Source: Coriobacteriaceae bacterium (GTDB taxonomy: Bacteria > Actinomycetota > Coriobacteriia > Coriobacteriales > Coriobacteriaceae). Taken from it: a stretch of 11,969 nucleotides of DNA. Shown piece by piece: positions 5,639 through 11,969 of the stretch. The notes beneath the pieces are model-generated. The model was given only the letters and a program-made list of their open reading frames with translations. It was not told the DNA's origin and did no database searches. The first letter of the stretch is position 1. Each line of letters opens with the position of its first letter. The position numbers were made by a program, and so were the translations under genes. The stretch is taken from assembly GCA_902363875.1 (NCBI GenBank), contig CABJBO010000045.1:1-11969 (forward strand), in the 5' to 3' direction.

Positions 5639-5666
5639 TATAATGGGTTGCGTATGAACCGCAACC
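5639..5666 (+). promoter_or_regulatory. tgt promoter -10 and adjacent dyad
   Basis: A perfect TATAAT lies at 5639-5644; no good -35 is seen at 16-18 nt spacing. Immediately after it GGTTGCG (5646-5652) pairs with CGCAACC (5660-5666), which abuts the AAGGAG ribosome site (5667-5672). With the transcript expected to start near 5651, the left arm would be only partly transcribed, so an operator reading is as likely as an RNA hairpin. No preQ1 riboswitch pattern was recognised. Confidence 0.5.
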
Positions 5667-5681
5667 AAGGAGTTCCAGTTT

Positions 5682-6821
5682 ATGGACCAAAGCCTCTTTA
5701 AATTCGACCTGTTCGCCGAGGACCCGACGACGCACGCGCGTGCCGGCGTTCTGCACACCCCGCACGGTGATATCGAGACGCCGATCTTTATGCCCGTGGG
5801 CACCAAGGCAAACGTCAAGGGCATTCCCACCGAGACCGTCAAGCAGCTCGGCGCCCAGATCGTGCTTGCCAATACCTATCACCTGTCCATGCGCCCCGGC
5901 GAGGACACCATCGCCGAGCTAGGCGGACTGCACAAGTTTATGAACTGGCATGGTCCCATCCTCACCGACTCGGGCGGCTTCCAGGTGTTTAGCCACAACG
6001 ATGCCGTCAAGCTCACCGACGAGGGCGTGCGCTTTATCGTCAACGATTACGACGGCCGCCACGTGTTCTGGACGCCCGAGGACAACATGGAAATCGCCAT
6101 GAAGCTTGGCTCCGACATCTGCATGCAGCTCGACCAGTGCCCGGGCTATCCCGCCACGCGCGCCTACGTTGAACGCGCCGTTGAGCTGTCGAGTATGTGG
6201 GCCGAGCGCTGCTATAAGGCGCATACCCGCGATGACCAGGCGCTCTTTGGCATCGTTCAGGGCGGCATGCACCTGGATCTGCGCCTGCGCTCGCTGCGCC
6301 ATCTGGAGGAGTGCGGCGATTTTCCGGGTTATGGCATCGGCGGCTACTCGGTGGGCGAGGATCACGAGACCATGTTCGAGACGCTGGCGCCGCTCGCGAG
6401 CGAGTACATGCCCAAGCACAAGCCGCGCTACCTGATGGGCGTCGGCAACCCCACCACCCTCGTGCGCGGCGTGGGCGTGGGCATCGACATGTTCGACTGC
6501 GTGCTGCCGACGCGTACCGGTCGCATGGGCACGGCGTTTTCGAGCGAGGGTCGCCTCAACTTCCGCAACGCCCGCTTTGCGCACGACGACGGCCCCATCG
6601 ATCCCACCTGCACCTGTCCGGTGTGCACGGGCGGCTACAGCCGAGCGCTTATTCGCCACATGGTCACGCAGAAGGAGATGCTCGGCGGTATTTTGCTCTC
6701 GATGCACAACATCTACTACCTGCTCAATCTTATGAAGCAGGCGCGTCAGGCCATTATCGAGGGCCGTTACGGCGCATTCGTGAGCGATTGGATGAATAGT
6801 CCTGCCGCGGTGGATTACTAA
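5682..6821 (+). CDS. tgt: Queuine/preQ1 tRNA-ribosyltransferase Tgt
   Basis: Exchanges guanine-34 in the anticodon of GUN-decoding tRNAs (Asp, Asn, His, Tyr) for the queuosine precursor preQ1, committing the tRNA to the pathway finished by QueA and QueH. The 379-residue protein is full length for the bacterial family. Motifs: TPIFMPVGTKANVKG (33-47), ANTYHL (63-68), LTDSGGFQVFS with Asp96, GIVQGG (190-195), YGIGGYSVGE (217-226), GIDMFDCVLPTR with the nucleophile Asp272, and zinc ligands Cys310, Cys312, Cys315 and His342. ATG 5682 follows AAGGAG by 9 nt. It stands apart from queH-queA by about 3.7 kb and has its own promoter candidate. QLDQC at 149-153 replaces the more common FDEC, a minor difference. 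Confidence 0.97.
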   Translation: MDQSLFKFDLFAEDPTTHARAGVLHTPHGDIETPIFMPVGTKANVKGIPTETVKQLGAQIVLANTYHLSMRPGEDTIAELGGLHKFMNWHGPILTDSGGFQVFSHNDAVKLTDEGVRFIVNDYDGRHVFWTPEDNMEIAMKLGSDICMQLDQCPGYPATRAYVERAVELSSMWAERCYKAHTRDDQALFGIVQGGMHLDLRLRSLRHLEECGDFPGYGIGGYSVGEDHETMFETLAPLASEYMPKHKPRYLMGVGNPTTLVRGVGVGIDMFDCVLPTRTGRMGTAFSSEGRLNFRNARFAHDDGPIDPTCTCPVCTGGYSRALIRHMVTQKEMLGGILLSMHNIYYLLNLMKQARQAIIEGRYGAFVSDWMNSPAAVDY

Positions 6822-7034
6822 GGGCGACAGGCACGCTTACAGAGCGTGGGCAACGGCAAAGGCTGAGCGGCAGCCGCTCGTCACATTCGCTGACGCCGGC
6901 TGCGCGACCGCTGACCGATGCCTTGCAAACGCATGATGCATCGTGGGTACCATACCGAATAGTTGATGTTCGGGCGGGTGTTTGGCGCATGGCGTCGACC
7001 CCGCCCGCTTTTCTTTTTCTCGATAGGAGTACCC
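6822..7034. other. tgt-LOG intergenic region
   Basis: This 213-nt gap holds a short hairpin after the tgt stop (CACGCT 6832-6837 with AGCGTG 6843-6848), a second dyad (GAGCGGC 6865-6871 with GCCGCTC 6873-6879), and the terminator-like structure at 6971-7019. No convincing promoter for the next gene was found. No gene seen. Confidence 0.5.
6971..7019 (+). terminator. Intrinsic terminator-like hairpin before the LOG gene
   Basis: CGGGCGGG (6971-6978) pairs with CCCGCCCG (7000-7007) around a 21-nt loop and is followed by CTTTTCTTTTT, the best intrinsic-terminator shape in the window. It ends only 4 nt before the ribosome site (7024-7029) of the LOG gene. It either terminates tgt, with the LOG promoter inside or just before it, or attenuates read-through into the LOG gene. 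Confidence 0.6.
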
Positions 7035-7793
7035 ATGATTAAGAATGAGAACGTCGAGGGCGAGCCTGCCTACGACGAGACGTACCGCCGCGGCCCCGTG
7101 GTTATGCGCGGCCCCATGATTCCTAAGGACAACACCTACGCCAACCTGCTGGCGCCCGAGGAGTCGACCGATTGGTTGCACGCCGACCCGTGGCGTGTGC
7201 TGCGCATTCAAGCCGAGTTTGTCGATGGCTTTGGCGCGCTTGCCGAGCTCGGGCCTGCGGTGACCATCTTCGGTAGCGCCCGCACGCCCAAGATCGATCC
7301 GCTCTACAAGGCGGCGCGCACGGTCGGTCGCAAGATTGCGCAGCGCGGCGTGGCGGTTATCACCGGTGGCGGCCCTGGCGTTATGGAGGCGGCCAACAGG
7401 GGAGCGGCGAGTGTCAATGGCAAGTCGGTCGGCTTGGGTATCGAGCTTCCGCACGAGCACGGGCTCAACAAATATGTGAACCTCGGCATGGACTTCCGTT
7501 ACTTCTTTGTGCGCAAGACCATGTTCGTCAAATACAGCTCGGGCGCCATCGTGTTTCCCGGAGGTTTTGGTACGCTCGACGAGATGTTCGAGGTGCTCAC
7601 GCTGGTGCAGACGCACAAGGTCAAGCGCATGCCGCTTGTGCTGGTGGGCAGCGAGTACTGGCAGGGCCTGTTCGACTGGCTCAACGGCCCGGTGATGGAC
7701 GCCGGTATGATCAGCCCGCTCGATCCGGATCTAGTACACATTACCGACGACCTCAACGAAGCCGTCGACATCGCCCTGAGCGGGCTGATGTAG
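7035..7793 (+). CDS. LOG family protein (cytokinin riboside 5'-monophosphate phosphoribohydrolase-like)
   Basis: A 252-residue member of the Rossmann-like LOG family (TIGR00730 type; formerly called lysine decarboxylase-like in error). Members hydrolyse nucleoside 5'-monophosphates to free base and ribose 5-phosphate; the physiological substrate in gut bacteria is not settled. Seen: VTIFGSAR (76-83), GGGPGVMEAANRG (111-123), Arg160-Lys161 and PGGFGTLDE (175-183), where Arg160 and Glu183 match the family's catalytic pair. An extra 70 or so residues at the N-terminus precede the core. The ATG at 7035 follows TAGGAG (7024-7029) by 5 nt; an upstream in-frame ATG at 6963 would run through the terminator hairpin and is rejected. 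It is downstream of tgt but apparently separated by that hairpin. Confidence 0.9.
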   Translation: MIKNENVEGEPAYDETYRRGPVVMRGPMIPKDNTYANLLAPEESTDWLHADPWRVLRIQAEFVDGFGALAELGPAVTIFGSARTPKIDPLYKAARTVGRKIAQRGVAVITGGGPGVMEAANRGAASVNGKSVGLGIELPHEHGLNKYVNLGMDFRYFFVRKTMFVKYSSGAIVFPGGFGTLDEMFEVLTLVQTHKVKRMPLVLVGSEYWQGLFDWLNGPVMDAGMISPLDPDLVHITDDLNEAVDIALSGLM

Positions 7794-7825
7794 GGTGCTG
7801 TGACTGTTGTTATAGCAATGTGAAC

Positions 7826-7879
7826 GGCATACTGATGCTATTTAACATCAGTATGCCATCTAAACTGGGTATACTGATG
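7826..7879. promoter_or_regulatory. Toxin-antitoxin operator: palindrome plus third half-site
   Basis: GGCATACTGATG (7826-7837) and CATCAGTATGCC (7846-7857) form a perfect 12-bp palindrome with an 8-nt AT-rich centre. A third half-site GGTATACTGATG (7868-7879), one base different, follows as a direct repeat and contains TATACT (7870-7875), a likely -10. This is the expected autoregulatory operator for the ribbon-helix-helix antitoxin encoded 27 nt downstream, placed to block RNA polymerase. No good -35 was found. Confidence 0.8.
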
Positions 7880-7905
7880 CAAAAGACGAGGCGAGGAGGT
7901 CGCGT

Positions 7906-8205
7906 ATGTCTACTGCAACGGTTAAGCCTACGACGGTTCGCATCGAAGAGGGGCTCAAGGAACAGGCGACTGAGTTCTTGGATACGGTTGGTCTGAGTCT
8001 CAATTCGTATCTCAACCTTGCTGTTCGGCAGTTGGTAAATCAACGAAAGATTCCTTTTGAGATCGTAGGAAGGGCGGAGGTGCCCAACGAGGCAACGAGG
8101 CGTGCCATGGTGATCGCCGAAGCTCATGAGTTGGGGATTCTGCCGGACGATAGCCCGTCATTCAACAACGCTGATGAGCTTATGTCATTCCTCGATGAGG
8201 AATAG
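7906..8205 (+). CDS. RelB/DinJ family antitoxin
   Basis: A 99-residue ribbon-helix-helix antitoxin. The DNA-binding part is residues 8-50: the strand PTTVRIEEGLKEQA, helices through LDTVGLSLNSYLNLAVRQLV, then the family-typical QRKIPFEI (46-53). The rest should be the tail that wraps and neutralises the toxin, ending in acidic MSFLDEE. It is expected to bind the palindrome directly upstream and repress its own operon. A strong GAGGAGGT (7893-7900) sits 5 nt before the ATG. The toxin start is 2 nt after this stop, so the two are translationally coupled, antitoxin first, as usual for this type II system. G+C is visibly lower than in the tgt and LOG genes. Confidence 0.9.
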   Translation: MSTATVKPTTVRIEEGLKEQATEFLDTVGLSLNSYLNLAVRQLVNQRKIPFEIVGRAEVPNEATRRAMVIAEAHELGILPDDSPSFNNADELMSFLDEE

Positions 8206-8207
8206 CG

Positions 8208-8516
8208 ATGTTCGAGATTAAAGTCGAGGCTCAATTTAAGGCGGACTACAAACGAACGATGCGCATGCATCCGCAGCTAAAGAGTGAGTTTAAGGCGGCA
8301 GTCGCAGAGCTTGCAGCTCACGGCTCGCTTCCCGCGGAATATGGCGCCCATGAGCTTTCAAACCCGGGCGGAAACTACAACGGCCACATCGATTTCCACC
8401 TATCCGGTGGCTTGGTCGACGTGGTCGTTCTCTACTTACCGCATAAGACTAATCCTGTGATCCGGCTGGTCAGAATGGGCTCGCATGAGGAGCTGTTCCA
8501 GGGCCCGCAGGGCTGA
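8208..8516 (+). CDS. YafQ family mRNA interferase toxin
   Basis: A 102-residue RelE-superfamily toxin of the YafQ branch, a ribosome-dependent endoribonuclease that cuts mRNA in the A site. Aligning from memory with E. coli YafQ, the catalytic residues are all present: His48 (AHEL), His64 (IDFHLS), Asp71 (VDVVVLY), His93 (MGSHEELF) and Phe97. It therefore looks active, not decayed. Its ribosome site GAGGAA (8197-8202) lies inside the end of the antitoxin gene, 5 nt before the ATG. The pair stands next to the convergent primase-helicase gene, separated by a large imperfect hairpin. Confidence 0.9.
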   Translation: MFEIKVEAQFKADYKRTMRMHPQLKSEFKAAVAELAAHGSLPAEYGAHELSNPGGNYNGHIDFHLSGGLVDVVVLYLPHKTNPVIRLVRMGSHEELFQGPQG

Positions 8517-8533
8517 TTGCCGATTTCTAAGTT

Positions 8534-8592
8534 GCGGTGGAATAGGGATTGATTGACGGCTAATAAGTCAAAAACAGTCCCTATTTAACCGC
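8534..8592. repeat. Imperfect hairpin between toxin and primase-helicase genes
   Basis: Three nested paired blocks: GCGGT (8534-8538) with ACCGC (8588-8592), AATAGGGA (8541-8548) with TCCCTATT (8578-8585), and TTGAC (8553-8557) with GTCAA (8567-8571). It covers the stop codon of the minus-strand gene and the space after the toxin. It may terminate both convergent transcripts, but there is no proper T-run. Its shape also resembles REP-type repeats. Confidence 0.55.
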
Positions 8593-11592
8593 AGCTGCTG
8601 GGGGTACCCCGTTCGTCGCCGCGGCCTCCGGTTCCACTTTTCGCTGAATTTCGCTCAAAAGCTCGGCTGCGACTTCGCTGCTTTTGAAACGAATGCTGCA
8701 GTCTTCTTTCTTTGGGAAAGCCAGCAACGGAATAGCTCCGTACCAGACAGTTTCCTCGTCAATCACTGATGCGCACAGGCGTCCTTCGGCTTTGATGAGA
8801 TAGTTGACGTTCATCTCGGCAAAAATCGCTTTCACGTCATCGCGTGGAGTTGAAGCAATAGAAATCTCAAGGGCAATTCCACGGGTAGCGGCATCCGCGA
8901 GTGCAGCGGCGAGCTTTTCAAGGCATGCGGCGGACGCGTAGGGTGCGGCAATAAAAATGCTTTTCGATGCGTTCTCGATGTCATTCACTAAAGCCTCCAC
9001 GGCTCTTGCCGACCTAACGAGGATATTTCGATCGTCCTGTCTGTTGTCGTTTGCCGCAAAGACTTCATACCCCAGCTTGGCGTAGGTCTTGAGCCTCTTT
9101 TGGTACATGCGCGCGAACATGGGTATCGACAGGTCAACATAGTCGAATATCTCAACCCGCTGTTTGCCCTCGTGGCTTCTGTGTAGCCTACCTGCCTGCT
9201 GCGTTATGCTGCCGTCCCAAGATATTGGAGTGGCAATGAGCAAAGTGTCAAGGTAAGACAGGTCGAAGCCCTCGCCCAGAAGACTTTCAGTTGCGACGAT
9301 GATTCGATGCTCATGCTCAAAGCTGGGAAGACTCTTCAGTATTGCTTTTCTTTCTTTGGCGTCGATTTCTCCGGTTAAGAGTATGGGTTCGTGTCCACGG
9401 CTTTGAAGTAGCCTGCATAGCTCTTCGGCATGCTTTTTTCTTTTAGATAGCACAAGCGGATGCCGGCCGTTTGATGCGGCCTCGAGGGCGTCCTCGATAA
9501 TTGCTTCGTTTCTCGCGGCGTGTACACACAGGAGATCGAGAATTTGGTTAAAGGATGCTCCTGGTTCGTAGGTGGGTAATCGAATTCCGGTGAAACGCGG
9601 TCTAACAATGCGCTGAATCCCCTGCTGGATTGCTTGCGTTTTTGGATCGACGACATAGCGAACCGGGCCGCAGAGCATCGAGAGTGCCCGCGTGAGTCCG
9701 TCCGAACGCTCGGGCGTTGCGGAAAGGCCATATACATATTTGGCAGGAGCGGACTTGAGGACAAGCTCAAGCTGTGGCGCGGCCGCATGGTGGCATTCGT
9801 CACAGATGATGAGACTGTAATCGCGAACGAACTCCTTGGCTAATGACTCGCCGGTTTGGGGATCCTTGCCGGATAGCGACTGGAATGAAGCAATGTCGAT
9901 GAGACGGCTTATGGCGGTCTTGCCTCCTCCGATTTGCCCAATGAGCGGAGGCTGTCTTTTGCTGATTCGTCCCTTTGGGGTTCGGACGGGCTCTCTGTTG
10001 TCCGTGATGTCGAGAAATCGTTCGAGTTGGGATTTCCATTGGGCAATGAGCGCAGTTTTAGGAACGATGACGAGCGTTGGAAGACCAATGGCAGCAATAA
10101 GATAAGCTCCGATGACGGTTTTGCCGAACCCCGTCGGTGCGGACATGATCCCGTCTTCATAGCCGAGCATCTGTTCAGCGACAATTTGTTGTTCAGGGCG
10201 AAGAGTCCCTTTAAATGCCATCACAATTGGATTGCTCGACTTGCGTTTGTCTGAATAGTGGGCAGAAACGCCGGCTTCTTGAAGCAGCCGCTCAAGTTGA
10301 ACCTTGCAGCCTCTGGGAATCGCGACGTAGCCATCTCTAAGTTCGCTGAGGTCTATGAACCGCGGTTTGCCGAATACCGATTGATGCATAGATTGTGCGC
10401 GGAAGAATTCTGGGTTGGCAAATGTTGCAAGCCTGCGGACTTCCATTTGAGCTGCGGGACTCAGAGATTTTTCGGGGATATAGAGCATATCGGCCTGCGT
10501 GACGGACAGCGATGACGGGAAGTCCCGCGGTGTGAGCGGAAGCCGCTTTCGCAGTCTCTGGGAATGTGGCACACCGGTGTTTGCCGCCGCAACAGCTGCT
10601 ATTCCATGTGACCTATTTTCGATGCTCTCGATCAGATTTTGCACCGTCACGCGCGGGATTAACTGGATTTGCGCAAGGTAAAGCCATTGATCGGGAAAGG
10701 GCTCAAATTGCTCGTCAACAAATACGCTGTTCCCTTTTCGCTGCGCTTTTCCTTGAAAAGGCAGCGCTATAAGATTTCCAAAGCCGCCCTCAGGAATGGT
10801 GGACTGCGCGGGCAGCATTCGGTCAAATGCTTTGAAGGTGATTGTCTTGTTCAGTATCGCCGCTTCGGTGATAAGGCCGCTTCCAAAATCTCGTGCGGTC
10901 TTTGCGCGGGTGAGCTCTAGGAAGAAAAACCAGACATGAGCGCCGTTACCTGATCTCGATCGCTCGACTGCAGCATCGATTCCATAGTTTTTTGCGACAA
11001 GCCGAATGGCGTTTGTCGCTTCTTTCCAATCGGCTCCGTCAAAGTCGATGACCAGGACTTTTGTGTTGCTGTCATTATCGAGAACATATTGACCTATGAC
11101 GTCTCGGAGTCTGTCGTCACTGCCCTTGAAATGGGAGATGATCGCGGCATCGCTCAACTCGGGGAAGACGCGGCTGCTGCATTCCGTGCATTTGACTCTC
11201 TGGTGGCTTGCTTTGGGGCAAATGCCTGACTTCCACTCATTTGCGCAGGCGGGCGTATAGCCAATTCCTCCGTCTTTTCTGCGGTACCCATGAGCGTAGA
11301 CATCTTTGCGGCCAGAAAAGAGATTGCGGAAGAGCTCGAGTTTGTCGCGCGCTGGGCTTGCGCTGGTGACGATATCTTCGATCTGCGCCCGTCTATCGAA
11401 AGAATCGCCAGCTTTCTCCCATTCTTCCAGCGTTGTATAACGGATGTCTGGACCGCTGCTGCAGATAACGATTTGCTTGCGCGGATCCGAAGCGTGGACG
11501 ACCGTTTTATTGAATTTGAATAAGGCGCTCCCGAAAAGGGCGTATTGATGCGTGCCGTTGCTCATTTGAAAGCCATTCTTATCAGCGTTCAT
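8581..11592 (-). CDS. TOTE-type primase-helicase: AEP primase, SF2 helicase and PLD-like domain
   Basis: A 1003-residue multidomain protein. Residues 85-310 form an archaeo-eukaryotic-type primase domain of the kind named for TOTE conflict systems: LFRNLFSGRKDVYA (87-100), a probable zinc site (Cys116, Cys125, Cys135, Cys138), VIDFDG with Asp183/Asp185, SRSGNGAHVW with His219, Asp257, and GNLIALPFQG (272-281). Residues 460-840 are an SF2 helicase: LRPEQQ (464), APTGFGKT (485-492), DECHH (598-602), LSATP (623-627), VATESLLGEGFDLS and QQAGRLHR (798-805). Residues 855-985 resemble the phospholipase-D-like domain often fused to such helicases, but its HKD residues are largely lost. Primase and helicase motifs look intact, so NTP-dependent nucleic acid synthesis and translocation are plausible. 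A role in defence against mobile elements is inferred from the family. ATG 11590-11592 lacks a clear ribosome site; ATG at residue 10 is an alternative. Single gene, lower G+C than the tgt region. Confidence 0.88.
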   Translation of the reverse strand: MNADKNGFQMSNGTHQYALFGSALFKFNKTVVHASDPRKQIVICSSGPDIRYTTLEEWEKAGDSFDRRAQIEDIVTSASPARDKLELFRNLFSGRKDVYAHGYRRKDGGIGYTPACANEWKSGICPKASHQRVKCTECSSRVFPELSDAAIISHFKGSDDRLRDVIGQYVLDNDSNTKVLVIDFDGADWKEATNAIRLVAKNYGIDAAVERSRSGNGAHVWFFFLELTRAKTARDFGSGLITEAAILNKTITFKAFDRMLPAQSTIPEGGFGNLIALPFQGKAQRKGNSVFVDEQFEPFPDQWLYLAQIQLIPRVTVQNLIESIENRSHGIAAVAAANTGVPHSQRLRKRLPLTPRDFPSSLSVTQADMLYIPEKSLSPAAQMEVRRLATFANPEFFRAQSMHQSVFGKPRFIDLSELRDGYVAIPRGCKVQLERLLQEAGVSAHYSDKRKSSNPIVMAFKGTLRPEQQIVAEQMLGYEDGIMSAPTGFGKTVIGAYLIAAIGLPTLVIVPKTALIAQWKSQLERFLDITDNREPVRTPKGRISKRQPPLIGQIGGGKTAISRLIDIASFQSLSGKDPQTGESLAKEFVRDYSLIICDECHHAAAPQLELVLKSAPAKYVYGLSATPERSDGLTRALSMLCGPVRYVVDPKTQAIQQGIQRIVRPRFTGIRLPTYEPGASFNQILDLLCVHAARNEAIIEDALEAASNGRHPLVLSKRKKHAEELCRLLQSRGHEPILLTGEIDAKERKAILKSLPSFEHEHRIIVATESLLGEGFDLSYLDTLLIATPISWDGSITQQAGRLHRSHEGKQRVEIFDYVDLSIPMFARMYQKRLKTYAKLGYEVFAANDNRQDDRNILVRSARAVEALVNDIENASKSIFIAAPYASAACLEKLAAALADAATRGIALEISIASTPRDDVKAIFAEMNVNYLIKAEGRLCASVIDEETVWYGAIPLLAFPKKEDCSIRFKSSEVAAELLSEIQRKVEPEAAATNGVPPAAAVK

Positions 11593-11969
11593 TGGGATGA
11601 GGGTACGTCATTTCAGCTTTATGAGATACGCGACTTCGATTTTGGTTCGGTAATAGTGGGGTACCGATCCGTGAGTGGCAATCAGCCGGTGCCAAAACGT
11701 GCGGCGGCTGTTGTTAAAGGTTTTTGACGGCTATGGGGCGGGTTGGCGGCGTGGGGAGGGGTTTTCGAATGACCCCGTGGTCAAATAACGTCAAATGTGA
11801 GTACTGCTGTTAATGTAGTCTCATAACATTTGGTAAGGATAGAATACCAATTCGACATTATTCTATATATCTAACCCATCAAACACGGCATTTTGAGCCT
11901 TGGCAAGGCGTGAAATTGGTAGCGCGCAGAGATGTGGTGTAAGAGGCGGGGCATGCCCCGCCTCCGCCC
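11593..11969. other. Right-end region without a convincing gene
   Basis: This 377-nt stretch should contain the promoter of the primase-helicase gene, read leftward. Seen: a dyad TGACC (11770-11774) / GGTCA (11779-11783); CGTCAA at 11789-11794, which reads TTGACG on the minus strand and could be a -35, though no good -10 follows; a 6-bp dyad TTGGTA (11830-11835) / TACCAA (11845-11850); an AT-rich patch near 11852-11875; and a palindrome at the edge. A 60-codon open frame at 11545-11727 overlaps the start of the minus-strand gene and looks non-coding. Confidence 0.5.
11943..11964. repeat. Perfect 22-bp GC-rich palindrome
   Basis: GAGGCGGGGCA is followed directly by its reverse complement TGCCCCGCCTC. 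With no T-run inside the window, it may be the stem of a terminator for a gene beyond the right edge, or another repeat hairpin. Confidence 0.6.

Noticed and set aside
5557..5681. Possible preQ1 riboswitch upstream of tgt
   Set aside because: No preQ1-type pseudoknot pattern was seen; only a simple dyad overlaps the expected transcription start.
5919..6707. 262-codon minus-strand open frame opposite tgt
   Set aside because: It lies fully inside the well-supported tgt gene and its product is low-complexity Ala/His/Arg.
6837..7616. 259-codon minus-strand open frame opposite the LOG gene
   Set aside because: It is antisense to conserved LOG motifs and crosses the terminator hairpin.
11909..11930. 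tRNA D-arm-like sequence TGAAATTGGTAGCGCGC
   Set aside because: It recalls the D-arm of a leucine tRNA, but no acceptor pairing, anticodon arm or T-arm (TTCGA) follows before the window ends.

Overview
The window looks like chromosomal DNA of a high-GC gut actinobacterium of the Coriobacteriia, most likely Collinsella or a close relative. The basis is strongly G/C-rich codon use in the core genes, strong AGGAGG-type ribosome binding sites, and a short-chain dehydrogenase resembling gut bile-acid enzymes. The genus is inferred; no rRNA or other marker is present.

Layout. 80-1937 (+): queH and queA, two queuosine tRNA-modification genes. 1937-2381: a dense non-coding block of hairpins. 2382-4145 (-): a tail-anchored coiled-coil protein of unknown function. 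4440-5240 (+): a short-chain dehydrogenase of the 12-alpha-hydroxysteroid dehydrogenase type. 5241-5638: a second hairpin block with the same parts in the same order as the first. 5682-6821 (+): tgt, the tRNA-guanine transglycosylase that opens the queuosine pathway finished by QueA and QueH. 7035-7793 (+): a LOG-family phosphoribohydrolase-like protein. 7906-8516 (+): a RelB/DinJ-YafQ type toxin-antitoxin pair behind a clear palindromic operator. 8581-11592 (-): a 1003-residue protein joining an archaeo-eukaryotic-type primase domain, an SF2 helicase and a degenerate phospholipase-D-like domain (the TOTE conflict-system architecture). 11593-11969: no convincing gene; AT-richer in part, with small dyads and a perfect palindrome at the edge.

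Together, tgt, queA and queH supply three enzymatic steps of queuosine formation: base exchange, transfer of the ribosyl group to give epoxyqueuosine, and epoxide reduction. They are interrupted by the coiled-coil gene, the dehydrogenase and both hairpin blocks. The right third (toxin-antitoxin plus primase-helicase) has visibly lower G+C than the housekeeping part and reads as an accessory, probably defence-related, segment.

The least expected signal is the pair of intergenic blocks. Both contain a long stem whose paired sequence differs between copies while pairing, an asymmetric bulge and a GACC-AGAA-GGTC apex are kept. That is the pattern of a selected structured RNA or DNA element. Each is followed by the same two hairpins at the same spacing.
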